Source of the DNA: Streptomyces griseoluteus
GTDB taxonomy: Bacteria > Actinomycetota > Actinomycetes > Streptomycetales > Streptomycetaceae
Reading direction: 5' to 3'
Assembly: GCA_000717735.1 (NCBI GenBank)
Contig: JOBE01000033.1
Location: 18,817-82,816, forward strand
DNA: 64,000 nt
The translations under genes were made by a program, and so were the position numbers. Under the pieces are notes generated by a model. It was not told the origin of the DNA, did not search any database, and saw only the letters and a program-made list of their open reading frames with translations. This document shows, in pieces, positions 16,074 to 24,541 of this stretch (its first letter is position 1; each line of letters starts with the position of its first letter).

Positions 16074-16742
16074 GTGGCGAGAGTGCGGTTGAGCGTGGCC
16101 GAGCGGCGGGAGGAACTGCTGCGGGCCGCCGTCGAGCAGATCGAGGCGCGCGGTGTGGCGGCCGTCCGGATCTCCGATGTGGCCGCCGCCCTCGGGGTGA
16201 GCAACGCCCTGGTGCTCTACCACTTCTCCTCCAAGGAACAGCTGGTCGCCGCTGCCTTCGCGCACGCCGCCGAGGCCGATCTCGGCCGGCTGCGACGGAT
16301 CCTCGGGCGCCGCTCCACGTCGGTGCGACGGCTGCGCGCGGCGGTGCGCTGGTACGCGCCTACCGGCCGGGCCAAGGGCTGGCGCCTGTGGATCGAGGGC
16401 TGGGCGGCCTCCCTGCGCGACCCCGAACTGCGCCGGGTCGCCGCTGCCCTCGACCAGGAGTGGAAGACCGCGCTGGCCCGGGTGATCGCGGAGGGGGCCG
16501 CCGGCGGCGAGTTCCACTGCGCGGACCCGGCCGGGGCGGCCTGGCGCCTCACCGCCTTCCTCGACGGCCTCGCGGTCCAGACGACCGCCTACGCCGGATC
16601 CCTCTCCCGCACCGCGATGCTGCGATGGGCGGACGCCGCCCTCGTACGGGAGCTGAACCTGCCGAATGAAACCGGGGACGGAGACGAGGACGACGGCGAG
16701 GACGGCCACGGGGGCGAGGGCCGGGAGCCGGGTCAGGGCTGA
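16074..16742 (+). CDS. TetR-family transcriptional regulator
   Basis: A 222-residue TetR repressor. The N-terminal HTH shows RREELLRAAVEQIEARGVAAVRISDVAAALGVSN followed by VLYHFSSKEQLV, the signature recognition helix and YxxFxxKxxL. The C-terminal domain is the TetR_C/BetI-like type (DPELRRVAAALDQEW). A very acidic, Gly-rich tail of about 20 residues ends the protein. GTG 16074 is preferred because upstream in-frame residues are not TetR-like. It probably represses the adjacent dehydrogenase via the 14770-14789 palindrome. Confidence 0.88.
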   Translation: MARVRLSVAERREELLRAAVEQIEARGVAAVRISDVAAALGVSNALVLYHFSSKEQLVAAAFAHAAEADLGRLRRILGRRSTSVRRLRAAVRWYAPTGRAKGWRLWIEGWAASLRDPELRRVAAALDQEWKTALARVIAEGAAGGEFHCADPAGAAWRLTAFLDGLAVQTTAYAGSLSRTAMLRWADAALVRELNLPNETGDGDEDDGEDGHGGEGREPGQG

Positions 16743-16745
16743 CCC
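16730..16745. terminator. Small hairpin spanning the TetR stop codon
   Basis: GGGTCAG and CTGACCC pair across two bases and include the TetR TGA. A weak candidate terminator between convergent genes. Confidence 0.35.
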
Positions 16746-16784
16746 CGCCCGCCGGTCGGAGCGGTACCGGCCTGAGCGGCCCGG

Positions 16785-17555
16785 TCAGAGCAGTTCGAAG
16801 ACCGCCGACACCGTGACCTGCTCCTCGATCTCGCCCGGAGCCAGCGGGACGCTCGCCTCGTCGGCGGAGACGCCCGGGGCGGCACCGGGGCCGGGGCGCA
16901 CGGACTCACCCTCGCTGAGCGAGACGAGCCGGCCCAGACGGTGGCCGCTGAGCCGGGCGTGCTGTGCCGCCTTGTCGTACGCGTCCCGGTAGGCGGCCTC
17001 CCGGGCCTTCACCCGCAGGGCCGACGGGTCGGCGACGTCGAAGACGACGCCGTTGATCCGGCCCGCGTCCCCCGTGGCGTCGTTGACGGCACCGATCACC
17101 TGCCCGGTCGTGTCGATGTCCCTGACCTTGACCGAGAAGGACTGCCCGGCCTGATATCCGGTCACCTTGCTCTCGCCCTGGGCGTTCTGCGTGTAGACCG
17201 GCGACAGCGAGAGGCTGTCGGTACGGATGTCGCGTCCGGCGATGCCCTGCTTGCCGAGGATCCCGAGGAGGGCCTCGGCGGCGGTGTTCTGCGCGGCCAT
17301 CGCCTCCTTGGCGGTCTTGCGGGTGACCTCGACCCCGACGGAGAGGATCGCGAGATCGGGCGCGGCGGCGGCCCGGCCGTTGCCGCTGACGGTGACCGTC
17401 GCGGGCGCCTCCGTCCGGACGGCACCGCGCAGGGCCACCCGCTCGGGCGCGGCGGCCAGGGCGGGGGCCGCGGTGCCGGCGAGGAGGCCGCCGAGCAGGG
17501 CGGTGGCGGCGAGCAGACGGGCGGTGCGGGCGGCGCTGGGCCGGCGGATCGTCAC
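16785..17555 (-). CDS. Secreted SIMPL-domain (DUF541) protein
   Basis: A 256-residue exported protein. The N-terminal signal peptide has Arg residues, a hydrophobic stretch LLAATALLGGLLAGTAAPAL and an AxA-type cleavage site (ALAAA). The mature part is a SIMPL/DUF541 domain: PATVTVSGNGRAAAAPDLAILSVGVEV, AQNTAAEALLGIL, LSLSPVYTQN and a C-terminal QVTVSAVFELL strand. Family members form periplasmic or cell-surface oligomers of unclear role. GTG 17555 is used since GAAGGGACC precedes it; a start at 17600 adds 15 residues before the signal. Confidence 0.9.
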   Translation of the reverse strand: MTIRRPSAARTARLLAATALLGGLLAGTAAPALAAAPERVALRGAVRTEAPATVTVSGNGRAAAAPDLAILSVGVEVTRKTAKEAMAAQNTAAEALLGILGKQGIAGRDIRTDSLSLSPVYTQNAQGESKVTGYQAGQSFSVKVRDIDTTGQVIGAVNDATGDAGRINGVVFDVADPSALRVKAREAAYRDAYDKAAQHARLSGHRLGRLVSLSEGESVRPGPGAAPGVSADEASVPLAPGEIEEQVTVSAVFELL

Positions 17556-17718
17556 AGGCGGTCCCTTCGGTGCTGGGTGCCGGGGCTCCGGCGGGCACAT
17601 CCCAGCACCCGTCGCCGCCGCCTCCCGTACGCCACTCCTGACCGGCGGCTCCCTTCACCTCTCCGTACCATCCCGGGCGCCGTCGAGGACCCGGGCCAAG
17701 CCCTCACGCGCCGGACGC

Positions 17719-18798
17719 TCAGGTCTGGACGAGTGGTTCGTACGCGTCGGCGTGCAGCCCGAAGGTCCAGGCGACGCCCTCCCGTGCGGTCCGGGTCCCC
17801 GGAGGCACCCGGAGCCAGTACGTGCGGTGGGTGCCGTCCGGCTCGGGCGTGGAGTTGACGACCTCGACCATCACCACGTCCTCGTCGTCGGCCAGCTCGA
17901 TGCGCCAGAGCACTCCCGTCCCGTCACGGTGCTCGTGCCGGGCTCCCGAGGCGGCGAGATAGCGCTCGTAGCCGTAGTACTCCAGCATCACGCGCCGCAG
18001 TTCGGCGTTCTCCTCGTCCCTGATCCGCTCCGGGGTGAGGCCTGCGAGACCGGCGAGGAACGTGGCGGGCACGGGCATGCCCCGCCAGGCGTGCAGGGCG
18101 AATCCGTCGGCGAAGGCGAGCGCGGGGCCGTCGCCCCGGTCGAGCCGCCCCGCCTCGTCCCGGTGGAGTTCGACCGGCCGCTCGCAGACCACCGCGACGT
18201 TCTCGTACGGCCACCACCAGCCGGCGTGTTCGGCCACGGCGGCGAGGCCGGCCAGCCGGTCGCCGTGGCCGTCGAAGGCGGCCAGCCAGGCGGCGTCGTG
18301 CTGGCCGAGCACCGCGTCGAGCAGCACGAGCCGGACGGCGGTCGCCTCGGGACCCGCTCCGTCCCCCGTCCCCGTGACGGCCTCGGTCACCCCGGCCCGT
18401 ATCCGGTCGGCGAGGCTCCGGGTGAGGTCCCAGAGGTGGGCCCCCGTCGACTGCCAGTGGGCCGCCCAGCCCGCGGGGCCGAGGGCGTCGTGGAGGCGAC
18501 GGCGCTCGTCTGCCCACGGCCGGGTGCGCACCGCGTCCCGTACCGAACGCCCCTGGTCCGTCAGGCCCCGTACGAGCGTGACGGCCGAGAGCGGCGAGTC
18601 GGTCCAGAGCACGCGCCCGGGTTCGGCGAGTCCCGCCTCGCGGTAGGCGAGCCGGACGCCCTCCTCGGCAGCGGTACGGTCGGCGGGCCCGGTGGCCGCG
18701 GCGACGGACCGCCACTTCTCCTGCGCGGTGCTCTGTTTCATGACCCGACCCGTATCGGCCCGGCCCCTGTCTGCGTGCTTCGTGTCGGCGTGGTTCAT
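17719..18798 (-). CDS. DUF6745-like protein, partner of the STM401x neighbourhood
   Basis: A 359-residue cytosolic protein. The C-terminal half reads LTPERIRDEENAELRRVMLEYYGYERYLAASG, followed by a beta-rich part, which I associate with DUF6745. That domain is often found in repeat-containing actinobacterial proteins. The N-terminal half is helical and Trp-rich. The ATG follows GGGGGAC; an internal ATG 57 bases later (MKQSTAQEKW) is an alternative start. It is 25 bp after, and cotranscribed with, the small YRQGDVLI protein, and divergent from the STM4015-4011 operon. No enzymatic motif was recognised. Confidence 0.7.
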   Translation of the reverse strand: MNHADTKHADRGRADTGRVMKQSTAQEKWRSVAAATGPADRTAAEEGVRLAYREAGLAEPGRVLWTDSPLSAVTLVRGLTDQGRSVRDAVRTRPWADERRRLHDALGPAGWAAHWQSTGAHLWDLTRSLADRIRAGVTEAVTGTGDGAGPEATAVRLVLLDAVLGQHDAAWLAAFDGHGDRLAGLAAVAEHAGWWWPYENVAVVCERPVELHRDEAGRLDRGDGPALAFADGFALHAWRGMPVPATFLAGLAGLTPERIRDEENAELRRVMLEYYGYERYLAASGARHEHRDGTGVLWRIELADDEDVVMVEVVNSTPEPDGTHRTYWLRVPPGTRTAREGVAWTFGLHADAYEPLVQT

Positions 18799-18823
18799 CC
18801 GTTGTCCCCCAGGTCTCTCTCGG

Positions 18824-19150
18824 TCAGTCCGCGACGATCCGGTACGCGCCCGGCAGGTACTCCCGCTGGCGCACCACCCGGTACCAGCCCTTGGGCAGCG
18901 GTATCGGGGCGTGCTCCTCGTGCACCACCCGGCCGCCCTCGGGGAGTTCGAGCAGGAACGGGCCGAAGGGCCCCGGTTCCCGCACGAGCCGGCCGGGCCC
19001 GGGGATCGCGTGGGCGTGCCCGGTGACCTCGCCGAGGGCGAGGACCAGGCGCCCCCTGGCGTCCCTCGGCTCCCCCGCCGCCGTCTTCGCCCGCGCCGGA
19101 ACGGCCGTCTCCTCGACGGGCGCGATCAGCACGTCTCCCTGCCGGTACAT
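18824..19150 (-). CDS. Small YRQGDVLI-type protein
   Basis: A 108-residue beta-rich protein beginning MYRQGDVLIAPV, with GEVTGHAHAI and HEEHAPIPLPKGWYRVVRQ. This pattern recurs in small proteins encoded beside DUF6745 or repeat proteins. The conserved His cluster could bind metal or a partner. The first gene of a two-gene unit with the DUF6745 protein, starting about 180 bp from the divergent STM4015 gene. Function unknown; small and modular enough to be the target or carrier of a modifying system. Confidence 0.75.
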   Translation of the reverse strand: MYRQGDVLIAPVEETAVPARAKTAAGEPRDARGRLVLALGEVTGHAHAIPGPGRLVREPGPFGPFLLELPEGGRVVHEEHAPIPLPKGWYRVVRQREYLPGAYRIVAD

Positions 19151-19327
19151 GGCTCTCCCCTTCCCGTTCGGCGCGGTACGGCCGAACGGGAACGACGCTA
19201 GGGGGCGGGTCTGACAACCGGCCGCCGGCACCTCGGGGACCGACCCGGCGCGGAGCGTTGTCGGTGCCGCTTGGTAGAACTCTTGGCATCAGCCGATCAA
19301 CGCCGTCCGTCGTCCGGGAGCACAGTC
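19151..19327. promoter_or_regulatory. Divergent promoter region between YRQGDVLI/DUF6745 and STM4015-4011 units
   Basis: A 177-bp divergent intergenic region feeding both transcription units. It includes an imperfect GCCGAACGGGAA / TTCCCGTTCGGC inverted repeat at about 19162-19192, a possible shared operator. This layout suggests the seven genes are one regulon. Confidence 0.5.
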
Positions 19328-20284
19328 ATGACCGTTGGCCACCACATGCGGGAATTCCACGACCTGCCCGTGTTCGAATTCCCGGCCGAGGACGCCCGCG
19401 TCGAGCTGCCCGACGCGGCGGCCGTCGCCTGGCGGCTCTCCGCGCCGACGTACTCCGAGCCCGAGGACGAGCTGTGGGAGCCGCTCTTCGAGCGGTTCCT
19501 GAAGACGGTCGACACGGGGCGGGTGCGCGCGGTGGTCGTCGGCGGCTGGGACGAGGCGTACGAGAACTCGTCGGCCGACATCGTGACGGCGCTCATCGGC
19601 GCCAACAACCGGCTCACCGGCCTGGAGGCGGTCTTCCTCGGGGACATGGACTCCGAGGACTGCGAGATCTCCTGGATCATCCAGTCCGATGTGACGCCGC
19701 TGCTGGCCGCCTACCCGGCGCTGCGGGAGTTCGGGGTGCGCGGAGGCTCGGAGCTCGCCTTCCCCTCCATCCGGCACACGGGCCTCGAGACCCTGGTCGT
19801 GGAGACGGGCGGTCTCGGTGCCGACGTCGTACGCGGGATCGCGGGCAGTGACCTGCCCGCCCTCGAGAACCTGGAACTCTGGCTCGGTACCGACACCTAC
19901 GGCGCGGACAGCACGCCGGAGGACCTGGCTCCCCTGCTCTCCGGGTCGTCCTTCCCCGCCCTGCGCAGCCTCGGTCTGTGCAACAGCGTGATCCAGGACG
20001 AGATCGCCGCCGCCGTGGCGAGCGCCCCCGTCGTCGCCCGGATCGAGCGGCTGAACCTGTCGATGGGCGTGCTCACCGACGAGGGGGCCGCCGCCCTGCT
20101 CGACGGTCAGCCGCTGACGCATCTCGCCCACCTCGACCTCTCCCACCACTTCCTGTCGGAGGCCATGCGGGAGCGGGTCCTCGCCGCGCTCGCCCCGCAC
20201 GGTGTGACCGTCGTCCTCGACGACGCGCTGGAGCCGGAGGAGTACAACGGCGTGGTCTACCGGTTCGTCGCGGTCGCCGAATGA
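19328..20284 (+). CDS. STM4015 family leucine-rich-repeat-like protein
   Basis: A 318-residue protein recognised as the STM4015 family. The N-terminal half contains the strand VRAVVVGGWDEAYENSS. The C-terminal half has LRR-like units such as LPALENLELWLG, FPALRSLGLCNS, IERLNLSMG and LAHLDLSHHFLSE. Leucine-rich folds usually bind protein partners. ATG 19328 follows GGGAG. The stop overlaps the next ATG (ATGA), tying it to STM4014. First gene of a five-gene operon. Confidence 0.88.
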   Translation: MTVGHHMREFHDLPVFEFPAEDARVELPDAAAVAWRLSAPTYSEPEDELWEPLFERFLKTVDTGRVRAVVVGGWDEAYENSSADIVTALIGANNRLTGLEAVFLGDMDSEDCEISWIIQSDVTPLLAAYPALREFGVRGGSELAFPSIRHTGLETLVVETGGLGADVVRGIAGSDLPALENLELWLGTDTYGADSTPEDLAPLLSGSSFPALRSLGLCNSVIQDEIAAAVASAPVVARIERLNLSMGVLTDEGAAALLDGQPLTHLAHLDLSHHFLSEAMRERVLAALAPHGVTVVLDDALEPEEYNGVVYRFVAVAE

Positions 20285-21444
20285 CACCCGCCCCGCGTCT
20301 CGTGGTCGTCGGCGATCCGGCGGGCCGCCGCGTCGCGTTCTTCCAGGACGCGCTGCGGACCGCCGGGCTGCCCGGGGCGCGGGTGGTGTCCTGGCCCGAG
20401 GTGCTGCGCGGCAGCGCGCGGTTCGCGTCGGGCGAGACCGTACGGATCGACTCGCCCGGCGAGGACGCCGAGGCGGACCGGCTGCTGCGGGACGTCGACG
20501 ATCCCGCCCGGGTCGAGGGAACGGGCCTCTGGTACGAGCGGTTCACCGAAGCCGTGGCGGGTCTCGCCCGGTCCGTGACCGAGGCCGGGGCCGCACTCGT
20601 CGACGACCCGGCCGAGCTTGCGGCCCTGTTCGACAAGCGGCTGAGCCACGGCCTGCTGCACGCGGCCGGGGTGCCGGTGCCCCAGTCGCCGACCTCCGGG
20701 CCGGCCGCCCCGGTGGTGCGCGGCTGGGAGCACCTCGGGGCGCTGATGGCCGAGGCCGGCATGCGCCGGGTCTTCGTGAAGCCGGCGCACGGCTCCTCCG
20801 CCTCCGGGGTGCTCGCGCTGGAGACCAACGGCGCGGGCCGGGTGCAGACCACCACGTCGGTGGAGCGCGGGCCCGACGGGCGCCTCTTCAACTCCTTGCG
20901 GGTGCGGCGCTACACGAGCGAGCGGGAGGTCGCCGCAGTTGTGGACGCCCTCGCCCCTGACGGCCTGCACGTCGAGCGCTGGCTGCCCAAGGCCACGCAG
21001 GACGGCAGGGCCGCCGACCTGAGGGTGGTGGTGATCGACGGCCGGGCCACCCACGCCGTGCTCCGCACCAGCCGCTCCCCCATGACCAATCTCCATCTGG
21101 GCGGCGCCCGGGGCGATCTGGACGCGGCCCGCGCCGCGATCGCCGCGTCCGGCGGGCGGTGGAAGGACGCGCTCGACGTGTGCGAGCGGGCCGCCGCCGT
21201 CTTCCCCGGCACCCGCTGCGTGGGAGTCGACCTGCTGCCGACCGCGGGCTGGCGCCGCTTCGCGGTCGGCGAGGTCAACGCCTTCGGCGATCTGCTGCCC
21301 GGCCTCATGGGCCTGCCGGGGAGCGGTGCGGAGGGCCTCGACACGTACGGGGCCCAGGTCGCCGCGCAGTTCACCCGGACCGGCCGCACCGACACCCGCC
21401 CCACTCACGCGATCCCCCGCACCACAGGAACGAGCACCACGTGA
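20281..21444 (+). CDS. STM4014 family ATP-grasp-like protein
   Basis: A 387-residue STM4014 family protein. The fold looks like ATP-grasp: an N-terminal Rossmann-like RLVVVGDP, a central segment MRRVFVKPAHGSSASGVLALE (Lys plus glycine-rich loop typical of ATP binding) and the C-terminal ligand segment DLLPTAGWRRFAVGEVNAFGDLLPG, where Glu and Asn suit Mg-ATP coordination. Such enzymes ligate a carboxylate to an amine or thiol through an acyl phosphate. Both ends overlap neighbours (ATGA, GTGA). The substrate is unknown. Confidence 0.88.
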   Translation: MTPAPRLVVVGDPAGRRVAFFQDALRTAGLPGARVVSWPEVLRGSARFASGETVRIDSPGEDAEADRLLRDVDDPARVEGTGLWYERFTEAVAGLARSVTEAGAALVDDPAELAALFDKRLSHGLLHAAGVPVPQSPTSGPAAPVVRGWEHLGALMAEAGMRRVFVKPAHGSSASGVLALETNGAGRVQTTTSVERGPDGRLFNSLRVRRYTSEREVAAVVDALAPDGLHVERWLPKATQDGRAADLRVVVIDGRATHAVLRTSRSPMTNLHLGGARGDLDAARAAIAASGGRWKDALDVCERAAAVFPGTRCVGVDLLPTAGWRRFAVGEVNAFGDLLPGLMGLPGSGAEGLDTYGAQVAAQFTRTGRTDTRPTHAIPRTTGTSTT

Positions 21445-22277
21445 ACCAGCCCGACATGAACGCGATCGTCGGCAGCCACGACCTGCTCCTGGTCACGCTC
21501 GACACGCTGCGGTACGACGTGGCGGTGGAGCTCGCCGCCGCCGGCCGCATCCCGAACCTGGCGCGGCATCTGCCCGGCGGTGTCTGGGAGCGGCGCCACG
21601 CGCCCGGGAGCTTCACGTACGCCTCGCACCAGGCGATGTTCGCGGGTTTCCTGCCGACCCCGGACGCCCCGGGGCCGCACCCGCGCCTGTTCGCGGCCCG
21701 TTTCGCGGGCAGCGAGTCGACCGCGGACGGCACCTTCGTCCATGACACCCCCGACCTGGTGTCCGCCCTCGCCGGCGAGGGCTATCGCACGGTCTGCGTC
21801 GGCGGGGTCGGCTTCTTCAACCGGCAGCCTCCCCTCGGCACCGTGCTCCCCGGCCTGTTCCAGGAGAGCCACTGGGAGCCCGCCTTCGGCGTCGCCTCCC
21901 CGACCTCCTTCGAGTCCCAGGTCGCTCGCGCCGAGGAGGTCGTCGCCGGGCTCCCCCGCGAGCGGCGGCTCTTCCTCTTCGTCAACGTGTCGGCGCTGCA
22001 CCAGCCCAACTGGTTCCATCTACCGGGGGCCACCCGCGAGACGGGGGACTCCCGGGCCACCCACGCGGCGGCCCTGGAGTACGTCGACCGGCACATCGGG
22101 CGGCTCTTCGCCGCGATGAGCAGCCGCCGCCCGTGCTTCGCGATCGTCTGTTCGGACCATGGCACGGCGTACGGGGAGGACGGCCACACCGGGCACCGGC
22201 TCGGCCACGAGGTCGTGTGGACCGTCCCGTACGCGCAGTTCGTCCTCGCGGGCGCGGAGCGGGAGACCGTGGCATGA
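21441..22277 (+). CDS. STM4013/SEN3800 family hydrolase (alkaline phosphatase/sulfatase superfamily)
   Basis: A 278-residue metal-dependent hydrolase. LLVTLDTLRYD gives the first metal Asp. FTYASHQAM supplies the likely Thr/Ser nucleophile in place of the sulfatase Cys. VCSDHGTAYGEDGHTGHRLGHE carries the Asp-His and His ligands. Probably a phosphodiesterase, phosphatase or phosphotransferase acting on a small substrate made or consumed by the operon. GTG start overlapping the STM4014 stop; stop overlaps STM4012 start. Confidence 0.9.
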   Translation: MNQPDMNAIVGSHDLLLVTLDTLRYDVAVELAAAGRIPNLARHLPGGVWERRHAPGSFTYASHQAMFAGFLPTPDAPGPHPRLFAARFAGSESTADGTFVHDTPDLVSALAGEGYRTVCVGGVGFFNRQPPLGTVLPGLFQESHWEPAFGVASPTSFESQVARAEEVVAGLPRERRLFLFVNVSALHQPNWFHLPGATRETGDSRATHAAALEYVDRHIGRLFAAMSSRRPCFAIVCSDHGTAYGEDGHTGHRLGHEVVWTVPYAQFVLAGAERETVA

Positions 22278-23620
22278 GCGACGGCACGCCCCGCCCGTAC
22301 CGCAGTTACGTCTACGCGTACCCGCACAAGACGGCGTACCGGCCGCTCCCCGACCCGGCGCCGACGCTGGCCGGACTCTGGCGGAACGAGCCGAAGGACG
22401 CGCTCTCCCTCTACGCGCACATACCGTTCTGCGAGGTCCGCTGCGGCTTCTGCAACCTCTTCACCCGGATCGGCGCCCCCGACGAGCTGACCACCCGTTA
22501 CCTCGACGCCCTCGACCGCCAGGCCACGGCCGTCCGCGAGGCCCTGGGGGACGAGGAGCCCGTGCGGTTCGCGACGGCCGCGTTCGGCGGTGGCACGCCG
22601 ACGTTCCTCTCCGCGGACGAACTGGAGCGGCTCTGCGACATCGCCGAGAAGCGGATGGGCGTGGATCTGCGGGCGGTGCCGCTCTCCGTGGAGACCTCGC
22701 CGGCGACGGCGACCGCCGACCGGCTCACGCTCCTCGCCGAGCGGGGCGCGACCCGGCTGAGCATCGGCGTACAGAGCTTCGTGGAGGCCGAGGCGCGGGC
22801 GGCCGTCCGGCCGCAGCGCCGTGCGGACGTCGAGGCCGCGCTCGGCCGGATCCGGGACACGGGCGTCCCCGTGCTCAACATCGACCTGATCTACGGGATC
22901 GACGGCCAGACCGAGGACTCCTGGCGCTCCTCGCTCGACGCGGCCCTGGCCTGGCGCCCGGAGGAGCTATACCTCTACCCGCTGTACGTCCGCCCGCTCA
23001 CCGGTCTCGGCCGGATCTCCCCCGCCGAGCGGCGGCGGGCCGACCGGGAGTGGGACGAGCTGCGGCTGCGCCTGTACCGGTACGGCCGGGATCACCTTCT
23101 CGGACAGGGCTACGAGCAGGTGTCGATGCGGATGTTCCGGCGGGCGGACTCCGTCCCGCTGGGCCCCGACGACCACGCCTGCCAGACGGACGGGATGATC
23201 GGCCTGGGCTGCGGGGCCCGCTCGTACACCTCGGCCCTCCACTACTCCTTCGACTACGCGGTCGACATGCGGGAGATCCGCTCCATCATTGACACGTACA
23301 CGGAGACCGAGGACTTCTCACGCGCCGAGGTGGGCCGCGCGGTGGACGAGGAGGAGGCCCGGCGCCGCCATCTGCTCCAGTCGCTCCTCCAGGCCGACGG
23401 CCTGCCGCTCACCGGGTACGAGGAGCGGTTCGGTTCCTCGCCGTTCGCGGACTTCTCCGAGGAACTGGGCCGGTTCGAGGCCCTCGGCTGGCTGGACGGG
23501 GATGCCCCGGCCGGGCTCCTGAGGCTGTCGCCGGAGGGGCTCGCCCACTCGGACGGCCTCGGCCCCGAGCTGTTCTCCCCCTCGGTGCGGGCCGCGATGG
23601 CCGCGTACGAGCCGAAGTAG
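22274..23620 (+). CDS. STM4012 family radical SAM protein (HemW/HemN-like)
   Basis: A 448-residue radical SAM enzyme. The 4Fe-4S motif is CEVRCGFC (CxxxCxxC) near residue 55, followed by an AFGGGTPTFLS glycine motif, SVETSPATAT and STRLSIGVQSF-like segments shared with HemN/HemW. A C-terminal HemN-type helical domain (EARRRHLLQSLLQADG) follows. The HemW resemblance may mean SAM-dependent methyl or decarboxylase chemistry, but no heme genes are nearby. ATGA-coupled to STM4013. Confidence 0.9.
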   Translation: MSDGTPRPYRSYVYAYPHKTAYRPLPDPAPTLAGLWRNEPKDALSLYAHIPFCEVRCGFCNLFTRIGAPDELTTRYLDALDRQATAVREALGDEEPVRFATAAFGGGTPTFLSADELERLCDIAEKRMGVDLRAVPLSVETSPATATADRLTLLAERGATRLSIGVQSFVEAEARAAVRPQRRADVEAALGRIRDTGVPVLNIDLIYGIDGQTEDSWRSSLDAALAWRPEELYLYPLYVRPLTGLGRISPAERRRADREWDELRLRLYRYGRDHLLGQGYEQVSMRMFRRADSVPLGPDDHACQTDGMIGLGCGARSYTSALHYSFDYAVDMREIRSIIDTYTETEDFSRAEVGRAVDEEEARRRHLLQSLLQADGLPLTGYEERFGSSPFADFSEELGRFEALGWLDGDAPAGLLRLSPEGLAHSDGLGPELFSPSVRAAMAAYEPK

Positions 23621-23629
23621 GGGGAAGCC

Positions 23630-23665
23630 ATGGACCTGACACGGGGCATGGACCTGACACGGGGC
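23630..23665 (+). repeat. Tandem 18-bp duplication at the STM4011 start
   Basis: Two identical 18-bp copies (23630-23647, 23648-23665), each encoding MDLTRG, precede a third near-copy that encodes MNLTLL. Each copy supplies an in-frame ATG. Confidence 0.95.
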
Positions 23666-24541
23666 ATGAACCTGACACTGCTCTACCGGGGGCCGCTCTC
23701 CTCCTGCGACTTCGACTGCCCGTACTGCCCCTTCGCCAAGCGCCGGGACAGCCGTGAGCAGCTGCGCGCGGACCGGGCGGCGCTCGAACGGTTCACCGGG
23801 TGGGCCGCCGGGCAGAGCGGGGACCGGCTGCGGATCCTCTTCACCCCGTGGGGCGAGGGCCTGGTCCGCTCCTGGTACCGGCGCGCCCTGGTCGAGCTCT
23901 CCCGGCTGCCGCACGTCGAGCGGGTGGCGATCCAGACCAATCTGAGCTGCCGGACCGACTGGCTGGCGGAGGCGGATCCGGAGCGTGTGGCGCTCTGGTG
24001 CACGTACCACCCCGGGCAGACTCCGTACGAGCGCTTCCTCGCCAAGTGCGGGGAGCTGACGGAGCGGGGCGTCCGGTTCAGTGTCGGTGTGGTCGGTCTG
24101 CCCGAGCACGCGGAGCACGCCCGCCGGCTGCGGGCCGCGCTGCCGGCGCACGTCTACCTGTGGGTGAACGCGGCCGACGGGCACACGTACACCGACGCGG
24201 AGGCCGAGGAGTGGACGGGGATCGACCCGCTCTTCCCGTACAGCCGCCACCCGCACCGCTCGGCGGGGCTGCCCTGCCGGACCGGGGAGTCGGTGATCTC
24301 GGTGGACGGCGAGGGGACGGTGCGGCGCTGCCACTTCGTCAAGGCCGAGCTGGGGAACCTGTACGACGGTTCGTACCGCGCCGCCCTGCGTCCCCGCGCC
24401 TGCCCCCTCGCCCTCTGCGACTGCCACATCGGCTACGTCCATCTGGAGACGCTTCCGCTGTACGACGTGTTCGCCGGCGGGGTCCTGGAGCGGATCCCGG
24501 CCGGCGGTACGTCCGTGCCCGGGCAGCTCAGAGGGGCATGA
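23630..24541 (+). CDS. STM4011 family radical SAM protein
   Basis: A 303-residue second radical SAM enzyme. After the start, LLYRGPLSSCDFDCPYCPFAK gives CxxxCxxC. FTPWGEGLVR and VAIQTNLSC follow, with a Cys-rich C-terminal region (RRCHFVKAELG, CPLALCDCHIG) resembling SPASM-like auxiliary cluster binding. It begins with three in-frame ATGs created by an 18-bp duplication; the third (23666, MNLTLLY) may be the ancestral start, but GGGGAA precedes the first. Nine bases after STM4012, so operonic. Confidence 0.9.
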   Translation: MDLTRGMDLTRGMNLTLLYRGPLSSCDFDCPYCPFAKRRDSREQLRADRAALERFTGWAAGQSGDRLRILFTPWGEGLVRSWYRRALVELSRLPHVERVAIQTNLSCRTDWLAEADPERVALWCTYHPGQTPYERFLAKCGELTERGVRFSVGVVGLPEHAEHARRLRAALPAHVYLWVNAADGHTYTDAEAEEWTGIDPLFPYSRHPHRSAGLPCRTGESVISVDGEGTVRRCHFVKAELGNLYDGSYRAALRPRACPLALCDCHIGYVHLETLPLYDVFAGGVLERIPAGGTSVPGQLRGA

